Origin: Rhabdobacter roseus
GTDB lineage: Bacteria; Bacteroidota; Bacteroidia; Cytophagales; Spirosomataceae
Reading direction: 5' to 3'
Length of the DNA: 64,000 nt
Assembly (NCBI RefSeq): GCF_014202275.1
Contig: NZ_JACHGF010000001.1
Location: 186,001 to 250,000 of the forward strand
Part shown: piece by piece, positions 44,988 to 52,994 of the stretch
Position numbering within the stretch: the stretch's first letter is position 1
Layout of the letters: each line of letters opens with the position of its first letter
The notes under the pieces: generated by a model
Told to the model about the DNA's origin: nothing
Seen by the model: only the letters and a program-made list of their open reading frames with translations
The model's database searches: none
Made by a program: the position numbers and the translations under genes

Positions 44988-45017
44988 AAAGAGGTACCCC
45001 GCGCGGGGTACCTCTTT
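44988..45017. terminator. Bidirectional terminator between Nudix and typA genes
   Basis: Perfect 13-bp arms AAAGAGGTACCCC / GGGGTACCTCTTT around GCGC. It serves both convergent genes. Each arm contains a GGTACC site. Confidence 0.85.
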
Positions 45018-45044
45018 GCTCAAAATAAGGTACTTCAATAGCCC

Positions 45045-46859
45045 TTAGGCCATTTCCATTTTGGAAGCGTAGCGCTTGCGGTCGTTTTCGTCAAGGTAGA
45101 TTTTCCGCATCCGCATACTCTGGGGCGTTACTTCCAGGTACTCGTCCTTCTGGATGTACTCCATGGATTCTTCCAAAGAGAAATTGATTTTTGGCGCAAT
45201 ACGCAGGCCATCGTCCGAGCCGGAAGCCCGCATGTTGGTCAGCTTTTTGGCTTCCTGTAGGTTCACGACGATGTCGTTGGGGCGGTTGTGCTCGCCTACT
45301 ACCTGTCCACCGTAAATTTCTTCGCCCGGCTCCACAAAGAAGCGTCCGCGATCCTGGAGTTTATCAATGGTATAGCCCGTGGCCATACCCGTATTTTTCG
45401 AAATGATGGAGCCGCTGTTACGGCCGGGAATATTGCCCCGGAAGGGCTCAAAGCTCTTGAACCGGTGCGTCATCACGGCTTCGCCCTGCGTAGCAGTCAG
45501 TACATTGGAGCGGAGGCCAATGAGCCCGCGCGACGGAATCTCGAACTCCAGGTGCTGCAGGTCGCCTTTGGGTTCCATCACCAGTAGCTCCCCTTTGCGC
45601 TGCGTAGCGAGTTCAATCACCTTCCCGGCTGACTCCTCGGGTACGTCCACCACGAGTGTCTCGATGGGCTCGAGGCGCTGTCCGTTTTCGTCTTCTTTGA
45701 AAAGTACTTGCGGCTGGCCTACCTGTAGTTCGTAGCCTTCGCGGCGCATGGTTTCGATCAAGACCGACAAGTGCAGAATACCCCGGCCAAACACCAGGAA
45801 CTTATCTTCCGTATCGGTGCTCTCAACGCGCAGGGCCAGGTTTTTTTCCGTTTCTTTCATGAGGCGGTCACGCAGGTGGCGCGACGTTACAAATTTGCCT
45901 TCTTTGCCAAAGAACGGAGAGTTATTGATCGTAAAGAGCATGTTCATCGTCGGCTCATCCACGGCAATCCGGGGTAGGGGCTCGGGATTCTCGACGTCAG
46001 CGATGGTATCTCCGATTTCAAAATCTTCGATGCCCGTTACTGCGCAGATATCGCCCGCGGACACTTCGGCCACTTTGAGTTTGCCCAGGCCTTCAAAAAC
46101 GTTCAGTTCTTTGATCTTCACCTTTTTGATCACGCCGTGTGCTTTGCAGAGGGCTACGGTAGTACCTTCTTTCAAAGTACCCCGAAGTACCCGCCCGATG
46201 GCGATCCGACCCACGAAGGCGTTGTAGTCCAGTGAGGTGATCTGCATCTGCACGGTACCTTGGTTCATGGGTGCCGGGGGGATCTGCTCGATGATGGTAT
46301 CCAGCAGGAAGGTGATGTCCGTGGTGGGATGCTGCCAATCGGGGCCCATCCAGCCCTGCTTGGAGGAGCCGTATACGGTTACGAAATCAAGCTGATCTTC
46401 GGTAGCGCCCAGGTTGAACATCAGGTCAAAGATACCTTCCTGTACTTCTTCGGGGCGGCAGTTTTCTTTATCTACTTTATTAACCACCACAATGGGCTTC
46501 AGGCCCAGCTGGATAGCCTTGCCCAGGACGAAGCGCGTCTGGGGCATTGGGCCTTCAAAGGCATCCACGAGCAGCAATACACCGTCGGCCATTTTAAGTA
46601 CCCGCTCTACCTCGCCGCCAAAGTCAGAGTGACCTGGGGTATCAATTACGTTGATTTTTACGTCTTTGTAGCGTACCGATACGTTTTTGGAAACGATGGT
46701 AATGCCCCGCTCACGTTCCAGATCGTTGTTGTCGAGAATCAGGTCATCGAAGGCCTGGTTGTCCCGGAATAGCTTAGAAGCATGAATGATTTTGTCAACC
46801 AGGGTCGTTTTGCCGTGGTCAACGTGCGCAATAATGGCGATGTTACGAATGGATTGCAT
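45045..46859 (-). CDS. typA: Translational GTPase TypA/BipA
   Basis: 604 residues, full length. A ribosome-associated GTPase that helps 50S assembly and growth under stress. G1 AHVDHGKTTLVDK near residues 12-24, switch and G3 NVIDTPGHSDFGGEVERVL, G4 VVVNKVDKE; then elongation-factor domains II, III and V, and the TypA-specific C-terminal domain (VVGEHNRPNDIVVNLQEAKK, LTNMRASGSDDGLRIAPKIN). It converges with the Nudix gene and is divergent from the transglutaminase pair. A -7 element lies 90 bp upstream. Confidence 0.97.
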   Translation of the reverse strand: MQSIRNIAIIAHVDHGKTTLVDKIIHASKLFRDNQAFDDLILDNNDLERERGITIVSKNVSVRYKDVKINVIDTPGHSDFGGEVERVLKMADGVLLLVDAFEGPMPQTRFVLGKAIQLGLKPIVVVNKVDKENCRPEEVQEGIFDLMFNLGATEDQLDFVTVYGSSKQGWMGPDWQHPTTDITFLLDTIIEQIPPAPMNQGTVQMQITSLDYNAFVGRIAIGRVLRGTLKEGTTVALCKAHGVIKKVKIKELNVFEGLGKLKVAEVSAGDICAVTGIEDFEIGDTIADVENPEPLPRIAVDEPTMNMLFTINNSPFFGKEGKFVTSRHLRDRLMKETEKNLALRVESTDTEDKFLVFGRGILHLSVLIETMRREGYELQVGQPQVLFKEDENGQRLEPIETLVVDVPEESAGKVIELATQRKGELLVMEPKGDLQHLEFEIPSRGLIGLRSNVLTATQGEAVMTHRFKSFEPFRGNIPGRNSGSIISKNTGMATGYTIDKLQDRGRFFVEPGEEIYGGQVVGEHNRPNDIVVNLQEAKKLTNMRASGSDDGLRIAPKINFSLEESMEYIQKDEYLEVTPQSMRMRKIYLDENDRKRYASKMEMA

Positions 46860-47305
46860 TTCTATGTCAAGTCAACAGTGTACATTTTTTCAGCTCACAG
46901 GGGGCCCGACTACGCTACCGATTCATCTTCCCTGCCAAAACAAGCCGCAAAAATACGGACTTTTTTGCTGAATAACAGATTTTTACAATTAATAAATCAT
47001 AATCTTGATAAAAACGTTCATTCGACTCGGAGAAGTACAAATACCGGAAGCACAGAGACCCCTAACAAACAGCGCTCTGAAGCGGGGTAAAAGCGGGCAG
47101 GTACCTTCAGCAGGTACTTTAAGGTACTTTGTAGACCCCACGTTCAAAGCGGGATGGTCCGGGGGCGGAGGTACCTGCGGCCGGCGGGCAGGTGCCTCCC
47201 AAAAATATTTTACGCGTCAAAGCCTGTAATTCAGGGTACTTTGTAATAATATTGTGGTACAAAAAAATATACCTATCCTCTCTATTTCATAAATATCCAC
47301 TACCT
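46860..47305. other. 446-bp intergenic region between typA and the DUF3857 pair
   Basis: No convincing gene. It holds the probable typA promoter, a stem-loop GGAGGTACCTGC / GCAGGTGCCTCC (47167-47199, one G-U pair, 9-nt GC-rich loop) followed by CAAAAATATTTT, and four further GTAC motifs between 47098 and 47245 (GGTACCTT, GGTACTTT twice, GGTACTTTG). No full promoter for the plus-strand genes was found. Confidence 0.5.
46948..46978 (-). promoter_or_regulatory. Probable typA promoter
   Basis: On the minus strand TATTTTTG (complement of 46948-46955) matches TAnnTTTG. At 20-nt spacing the upstream box reads CTG (complement of 46976-46978), one base from TTG. The leader would be about 80 nt. Confidence 0.5.
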
Positions 47306-49273
47306 ATGCGTAGAATGCTACTCTGCTGGAGCCTTTGTGTGCTCTCGCTGGCGGTCCGTGCTCAGGACAAGCCCGTCAAGTTTGGCGTAATCAATTCCAC
47401 AGATCTTGAAATGAAGGCTTATCCGGCCGACTCCTCCGCCGAGGCCTTGCTACTTTACGACTACGGCGAAACCGAGTTCGTGATCGTTAGTAACGAAATC
47501 TGCATCCGGTTTACGTACCACGGACGAATCAAGATTTTTAAAAAATCGGCCTACGAAAAAGCCACCGTGAGTATCAGGTACCACACGGGTAGCCACCGCT
47601 ACGCGGAGTCGGTGACTAACGTAAAAGGATTTACCTATAACCTGGAAAACGGCGTAATAAAAAAGGAAAGTCTGAACAAGGACATGATCTTTAACGAGCG
47701 GTCCTCAGATACCCACAGTACCCAGCGCTTCACCCTGCCTAACGTCAAGGAAGGGTCGGTGGTGGAGTACTCGTACCAGGTATTGACCCCGCTTTCGTAC
47801 TACCACAACCCCAAAACCTGGACTTTCCAGGGGAGTATGCCGGTGGCCTGGAGCGAGTACCGCATCACGATCCCGAACTCGCTCTACTACCGCATGATCA
47901 TGTCGGGGTACTTGCCTTTGCACATCAGCGAAAACAAGCCCATTAACATAGATTTGGCCCATTTCGGAACACAGGGTATGGCCTATCGGTTTGTGGTCAA
48001 AGACGCCCCGGCTTTCCAGAACGAGCCGTACATCACCACTCCGGGAGACTACGTGTCGAAGGTTGACTTTGAGCTGGCCCGGATTAATATTCCGGGTACG
48101 GTTACTAAAAATTACTCCATCAGCTGGAACGACCTGAACAGTACCTTGCTGAGTAGCGAACTGCTTGGCGGGCAGATCAGCCGGACGAGCTTTATGAAGG
48201 ACATTGCAAAAAAGATCCAGGCGCAGGCGGCCGATACCACCGCTCAGCTGGAAGCCGCCGTGAAGTACATCCAACAGCAGGTGAAGTGGAACGGGTACAC
48301 GAGTATTTATTCCAAAAACCTCAAAAAGATCCTGGAAACCCGAGAGGGGGACTCGGGGGATATTAACCTGCTGCTGATTGCCCTACTGCGCGAAATGGGC
48401 TACGACGCCAACCCCCTGGTACTAAGTACCCGCCAAAACGGCCGCCTGGATACGACCTACGCCATGCTGAAGCAGTTTAATAACGTGGTGGCGCACCTGG
48501 ACCTGGAGAGAAAAGATGTATTGCTGGACGCTACGGATGAGTTTCTGAAGCTAGGGATGGTACCTACCTACTGCCTCAACCAGGCTGGCTGGCTGGTACA
48601 CCGCACCAAGGCTCGCTTTGTGCCCATCCGACCTACCGAGTCGGACCGGGAATTTGAAAAAGCGGAGCTGATCATTGGGGAAGACGGCGAGCTGAAGGGT
48701 ACTTTTACCAAATCCTACGGAGGGTACAGTGGCTGGAGCGCTAAAAAAACGCTGAAAACTGAGGGGCCAGACAAGTTTTTAGAAGCTATACAAAAGGAAA
48801 ATCCTTCGTGGAGCATCACCAAGCATGACTTTAAAAACTACAATGAGCTCAACCAAAGCATGGATGCTACCTACGAGCTCAGCATGACGGACTACGTAAC
48901 CCAGGCGGGAAATATGCTTTATCTGCGGCCTATGCTCTCAGAGGGGTACGCCCAAAATCCCCTCAAAGCCGATACGCGGGCCTACCCCGTCGACTACGGC
49001 CACCCCATCGAGGAGGTGTTTGTGGCTACGTACCAGGTACCGGCGGGCTACGCCGTGGTGGAGCATCCCAAGACGGCCGTCGTAACGCTTCCCGACAACG
49101 CGGGTCGTTTTATGTACGTCGTCAATGTGGCCGATAACAAGGTTACCGTAACCAGCCGCGTTGTCATTCGAAAGACCATCCATTTTGCCGAGGAGTACAG
49201 CGCCCTGAAGATGTTTTACGACCAGATTATCGCGAAGCACAACGAACAAATTGTCCTGAAGAAGGGGAACTGA
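47306..49273 (+). CDS. DUF3857/transglutaminase-like protein without catalytic triad
   Basis: 655 residues from the ATG at 47306 (MRRMLLCWSLCVLSLAVRAQ), giving the signal peptide; longer in-frame starts precede it with no signal. A DUF3857 beta domain (about 50-270: VSIRYHTGSHRYAESVTNVK, FTLPNVKEGSVVEYSYQVL) is followed by a transglutaminase-like domain (about 330-480). At the Cys position the sequence reads REGDSGDINLLLIALLREMG, and at the His position QFNNVVAHLDL, so Cys and His are replaced by Ser and Asn; the later Asp is in VLLDATDEF. It is therefore probably a binding or structural periplasmic protein. The second, intact copy starts 24 bp downstream, in the same operon. Confidence 0.88.
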   Translation: MRRMLLCWSLCVLSLAVRAQDKPVKFGVINSTDLEMKAYPADSSAEALLLYDYGETEFVIVSNEICIRFTYHGRIKIFKKSAYEKATVSIRYHTGSHRYAESVTNVKGFTYNLENGVIKKESLNKDMIFNERSSDTHSTQRFTLPNVKEGSVVEYSYQVLTPLSYYHNPKTWTFQGSMPVAWSEYRITIPNSLYYRMIMSGYLPLHISENKPINIDLAHFGTQGMAYRFVVKDAPAFQNEPYITTPGDYVSKVDFELARINIPGTVTKNYSISWNDLNSTLLSSELLGGQISRTSFMKDIAKKIQAQAADTTAQLEAAVKYIQQQVKWNGYTSIYSKNLKKILETREGDSGDINLLLIALLREMGYDANPLVLSTRQNGRLDTTYAMLKQFNNVVAHLDLERKDVLLDATDEFLKLGMVPTYCLNQAGWLVHRTKARFVPIRPTESDREFEKAELIIGEDGELKGTFTKSYGGYSGWSAKKTLKTEGPDKFLEAIQKENPSWSITKHDFKNYNELNQSMDATYELSMTDYVTQAGNMLYLRPMLSEGYAQNPLKADTRAYPVDYGHPIEEVFVATYQVPAGYAVVEHPKTAVVTLPDNAGRFMYVVNVADNKVTVTSRVVIRKTIHFAEEYSALKMFYDQIIAKHNEQIVLKKGN

Positions 49274-49297
49274 CGCTTACTTTTAATCCGAAACTAC

Positions 49298-51202
49298 ATG
49301 ATGCGCTTCTGCCTACTAGGTACCTTACTGACGCTGAGTCTGACCACTTTTGCGCAGTCCTATTCCTCGTTTTCCATCCCCCTGGCGCTTCGGGAAAACG
49401 CGCACGCGGTTATCCGCTACCAGGAGACGGAATTTTACGTAAAAGACGCCGGAGAAGCCGTGACCCGGATCAAAGGAGCCGTGACGATCCTGGACGAGAA
49501 AGGCGAAATGTACGCGACGCTGGTTATTCCGTACAATAAATTTACCAAAATAAATGATTTCGAGGCGCAGCTTTACGACAGCAAAGGAGACAGAGTGAAG
49601 CGCATCAAGCGCTCCGACATGGAGAGTTTTACCGCCAACTCGGGGGCGAATGTCATCGACGATAGCTACGTAAAAGCGGCGGTACTTAAGCACCAGTACT
49701 ACCCCTACACCGTGGCTTATGCCTACGAGTACACCACCCGTAACATGATGTTTTACCCCAACTGGAAGGCCTACCCCTACAACGCGGCCGGTACCGCCGT
49801 GGAGAAAAACACGTTTAGGGTATCCGTACCGGCGGGCCTGGAGCTGCGCTACCACGAACAAAACCTGCCCTCGCCCGTGGCGAAGGGCCAGGCGGGCGGG
49901 CGCTCTACCTACACCTGGGAAGTAAAAGACCTGCGGCCCGTCCAGACCGAAAGCTACGCCCCGGCCCTGGACCTGCTGCTGCCGCGGGTACTTACGGGGC
50001 CTGCGGAGTTTGAGGTGGAAAAATACAAGGGAAAACTCTCCACCTGGAAAGACGTAGGTACCTTCTACCGCGAGCTCAACCAGGGCCGCCAGGCGCTCCC
50101 GCCCGCTTTGGTAAGTACCCTGCAGGAACAGACGCGATCTCTGAACAGCCCCGTAGGAAAAGCCCAAAAGCTCTACGAGTACCTGCAGGCCAACACGCGC
50201 TACGTAAGTATACAGCTGGGCATTGGCGGGTGGCAGTCCATGCGGGCGGAGGAGGTAGCCGTCAAAGGCTACGGCGACTGCAAAGCCCTGACCAACTACA
50301 TGGGAGCCATGCTGCAGGCAGTGGGGGTAAAATCCTACCCGGCGCTGGTAAGGGCCGGGGAAGACGAAGACGACATCCGGACGGAGTTTCCCTCGTTTCA
50401 GTTCAACCACGTCATCCTGTGTTTGCCCGCCGGGCAGGATACCCTTTGGCTGGAATGCACGAGCCAGAACAACGCCTTTGGGTACCTGGGCAGCTTCACG
50501 TCCGACCGCCACGTGGTACTCATCACCGAAGACGGCGGGTACCTGGTCAAAACGCCCCAGTACCAGCCCCTGGATAACCTACAGCACCGGCAGGCCCTGG
50601 TAAAGCTGGCCGAAAACGGCGAGGCAACCATCCAGATGAAGACCAAATACACGGGCCTGCAGCAGGATGAGCGGGCGGGGGTACTTCACCATCTGGGAGC
50701 CGATGATCAAAAGAAATGGATTCAGAAATCGCTGAGCTTACCGAGCGCGGAGGTGCAGCAGTTTGTACTCAAAGAAAACCGGGACCGGATTCCGTCCGTA
50801 GAAGAAAGCCTGAGTTTGTTCGTCAGGAATGCCTGCAACCGCAGTGGTACCCGTATTTTTCTTAATCCGAATCTGCTCAACCAGGCCACTTCAGTACCCT
50901 TGGCCGGTTCGGTGCGCAAAAATGATTTTGTCCTGGCCCAGCACTACACGGATCTGGACAGCATTGCCTTTGAAATCCCCGCCAACTACGCCATCGAGCA
51001 CTTGCCCGAAGCCACCAAGGTACTTTCCCGGTACGGAAGCTACGAAGCGTCCGTGCAGGTAACGGGCACTACGCTCACCTACGTGCGGCGGGTGGTGATG
51101 CATAAAGGCCGCTACCCCGCTGCGGAGTATCCCGCCTGGGTGGAGTTTAATAAAAAGGTACTTAGGGCCGATAAGAACCAGATCGTGCTGGTGCAGAAGT
51201 AG
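49298..51202 (+). CDS. DUF3857/transglutaminase-like protein with intact catalytic site
   Basis: 634 residues, signal peptide MMRFCLLGTLLTLSLTTFAQ. A DUF3857 domain (about 45-240; VVKAAVLKHQ-type region with YAYEYTTRNMMFYPNWKAYP) precedes a transglutaminase core: Cys in VKGYGDCKALTNYMGAML, His in FPSFQFNHVILCLP, Asp/Glu region DTLWLECTSQNNAFGYLGSF. The core may act as a protease, amidase or transglutaminase in the periplasm; its substrate is not known. Co-transcribed with the catalytically degenerate paralogue upstream. It ends 20 bp from the convergent Ada-like gene. Confidence 0.9.
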   Translation: MMRFCLLGTLLTLSLTTFAQSYSSFSIPLALRENAHAVIRYQETEFYVKDAGEAVTRIKGAVTILDEKGEMYATLVIPYNKFTKINDFEAQLYDSKGDRVKRIKRSDMESFTANSGANVIDDSYVKAAVLKHQYYPYTVAYAYEYTTRNMMFYPNWKAYPYNAAGTAVEKNTFRVSVPAGLELRYHEQNLPSPVAKGQAGGRSTYTWEVKDLRPVQTESYAPALDLLLPRVLTGPAEFEVEKYKGKLSTWKDVGTFYRELNQGRQALPPALVSTLQEQTRSLNSPVGKAQKLYEYLQANTRYVSIQLGIGGWQSMRAEEVAVKGYGDCKALTNYMGAMLQAVGVKSYPALVRAGEDEDDIRTEFPSFQFNHVILCLPAGQDTLWLECTSQNNAFGYLGSFTSDRHVVLITEDGGYLVKTPQYQPLDNLQHRQALVKLAENGEATIQMKTKYTGLQQDERAGVLHHLGADDQKKWIQKSLSLPSAEVQQFVLKENRDRIPSVEESLSLFVRNACNRSGTRIFLNPNLLNQATSVPLAGSVRKNDFVLAQHYTDLDSIAFEIPANYAIEHLPEATKVLSRYGSYEASVQVTGTTLTYVRRVVMHKGRYPAAEYPAWVEFNKKVLRADKNQIVLVQK

Positions 51203-51222
51203 GCGCTGGGGGGTACTTTGGC

Positions 51223-52128
51223 CTAAAATTCAATTTGCGTTTGTGCCCAAGTACCTTCCCAAGGTACCTCCGGCTGGCTTTGGGCCGCCTCCCAGCCCAA
51301 CAAAGCCTGCTTGCGGGCGGTGCCCCAGCGGTAGCCGCCCAGGCCGCCCGCCTTCTGAAGTACCCGGTGGCAAGGGATGAGGTAAGCCAGGCGGTTGCTC
51401 CCGATGGCCGTCCCCACCGCCCGCGACGCCGTGGGCTGCCCAATGTACCGCGCCACGTCGTCGTAGCTGACCAGCCGCCCAAACGGAATACGCAGCAGCG
51501 CTTCCCACACTTTGATCTGGAAGTTGGTGCCTCGCAGCAGCAGGGGCAGCGGCTGGCTGGCCTCAGAGGTACCTGCATTAAAAAGCCGCTCGGCGTAGGG
51601 CTGGGTAGCCGCGCTATCGGGGAGGTAACCCGCCTGCGGCCATTCGGCCCGTAGCTGCGCCACAAATACCTCGGCGGTTTCGGGCCCGGTCAGGAAGCGG
51701 ATGTCGGTAATACCCCGCGGGCTCAGGGCGATGAAGCACTCCCCAAAAGGCGTGGCGTGCAGGCCGTAGCGAATAGGTACCCCCGCCCCCTGCGCCCGAA
51801 ACTCGGCGGGCGTCATGGCCTCGTAGGTCACGAAGAGGTCGTGCAGGCGGCTGGGGCTCGACAGCCCCGTGGCGTAGGTGGCATCCAGCAAACTACCCGT
51901 CTGTGCCAGCTGCGCTTTGGCGTACTCCTTGGTGAGGTACTTCATGAAGCGCTGCGGCGAAGTACCCGCCCAACGGCTGAACATCCGGCTGAAGTGGTAT
52001 TCCGAGAGGGCCACGTGGTCGGCGATGTCGCGGAGGCTGGGCTGGTGACGGTAGTTGGCTTCGATGTACCGGATGGCTTGCTCGATCCGCTGGTAGTCCA
52101 GGGTAGTTTGGCTGATTGCTTCTTCCAT
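51223..52128 (-). CDS. AraC-HTH / O6-alkylguanine-DNA alkyltransferase fusion (Ada-like)
   Basis: 301 residues. Residues 10-112 form an AraC-type helix-turn-helix (PSLRDIADHVALSEYHFSRM, then TYATGLSSPSRLHDLF). Residues 120-290 form a methylguanine methyltransferase: FQIKVWEALLRIPFGRLVSY and the acceptor motif IPCHRV at 251-256 (Cys253), then GGLGGYRWGTARKQALL. The N-terminal zinc domain of E. coli Ada, which repairs methylphosphotriesters and switches the regulator on, is missing, so induction must differ if it regulates anything. It repairs O6-alkylguanine by suicide transfer. It converges with the transglutaminase pair. Confidence 0.94.
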   Translation of the reverse strand: MEEAISQTTLDYQRIEQAIRYIEANYRHQPSLRDIADHVALSEYHFSRMFSRWAGTSPQRFMKYLTKEYAKAQLAQTGSLLDATYATGLSSPSRLHDLFVTYEAMTPAEFRAQGAGVPIRYGLHATPFGECFIALSPRGITDIRFLTGPETAEVFVAQLRAEWPQAGYLPDSAATQPYAERLFNAGTSEASQPLPLLLRGTNFQIKVWEALLRIPFGRLVSYDDVARYIGQPTASRAVGTAIGSNRLAYLIPCHRVLQKAGGLGGYRWGTARKQALLGWEAAQSQPEVPWEGTWAQTQIEF

Positions 52129-52201
52129 CGTCTTTTTTTACCCAAAGGTACCTCTGAGGGACGAGCCCTTCAATCCGGATTTTGCTATTTTATATTCCCA
52201 T

Positions 52202-52606
52202 TTACTTTTCAACGACATGGAGTGCAAACCATGCCCGACATTCTTCCAAACTCGACTGCCCCGAGGCTACTTGTAGAATGAAATTAGTTAAATATGCATT
52301 AGTGACGTTTGTGGTAAGATCATATTTATTTAGGTTAAGGAATTGCAAAGCAGCACCTAACCCCGTGCGTTTATTGCCATCAGTAAAGATGTGATTACCA
52401 ATGATATTATAGCAATACAGAGTCGCTTTATCCGCAATACTAGGATAAAGTGGTTCTCCAAAAAGCTCTGCCTGTACCGCTTCAAGCAAGTAGTCTAGAT
52501 TTTCTTCATGAAGAAAATTATGCGGCGGCACAAAATTTCCCCCGTGTATTTCTATGGTAGCTTTATTGATTCTGATGACTTGTGATTTGGTCAAGTACCT
52601 AATCAT
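52202..52606 (-). CDS. Doc-type (Fic-fold) toxin
   Basis: 134 residues. Doc toxins inactivate EF-Tu by phosphorylation. The Fic/Doc motif is present as NHIFTDGNKRTG (catalytic His72), with Ile in place of the usual Pro after His. The upstream Doc-type sequence includes DKATLYCYNIIG and the C-terminal LQVASGQSSLEECRAWFALH. The ATG overlaps the stop of the antitoxin gene by 4 bp (52603-52606), the typical antitoxin-first order. Codon and base composition are more A/T-rich than the neighbours, which fits a mobile toxin-antitoxin module. EF-Tu as target is family knowledge, not shown here. Confidence 0.9.
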   Translation of the reverse strand: MIRYLTKSQVIRINKATIEIHGGNFVPPHNFLHEENLDYLLEAVQAELFGEPLYPSIADKATLYCYNIIGNHIFTDGNKRTGLGAALQFLNLNKYDLTTNVTNAYLTNFILQVASGQSSLEECRAWFALHVVEK

Positions 52607-52794
52607 GCCAAAGCCTTGAAGGTTTCCTGAAAGCGGTCAAAGTTATTTTTTAAAAGCTGCTCGAATTCTTCCTCATCGGCATGTTTGACTTCCGCCAGCG
52701 CTTCTTTTAGTAAAGCCCGGAAGGTAGCTGGCTCCTCCCGCAATAATTCTTTTAGCGCTTCTTTTACTACTTCCTTATCCAAAATCGTTGCCAT
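52603..52794 (-). CDS. Putative antitoxin of the Doc-type module
   Basis: 63 residues, acidic and helical (MATILDKEVVKEALKELLRE, then ALAEVKHADEEEFEQLLKNN, FDRFQETFKALA). It does not look like the Phd DNA-binding fold; the identification rests on size, charge and the 4-bp overlap with the toxin. The C-terminal helix could fill the Doc active site. No operator-like palindrome is obvious in the 200 bp upstream. Confidence 0.7.
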   Translation of the reverse strand: MATILDKEVVKEALKELLREEPATFRALLKEALAEVKHADEEEFEQLLKNNFDRFQETFKALA

Positions 52795-52994
52795 ATCTAT
52801 TATTATAAATAGTTTATCGATCAGTCCGTTAATTCAAAGATACGTATTTTCTTGGGGGTAAAGCAAAAGGTTGGTTGGGCTATGTCCAAGACGTACTTTT
52901 TGTATTGGCCTCAAGGTTTACTTTCTTTGTTGAACTAACTAATGAACATACTTTTTTCGTTTCCTATCATTAGAAATAAAAAATAACCTCACTC

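Noticed and set aside
45288-46772. Plus-strand frames of up to 170 codons opposite typA
   Set aside because: Antisense to a full-length, well-conserved GTPase.
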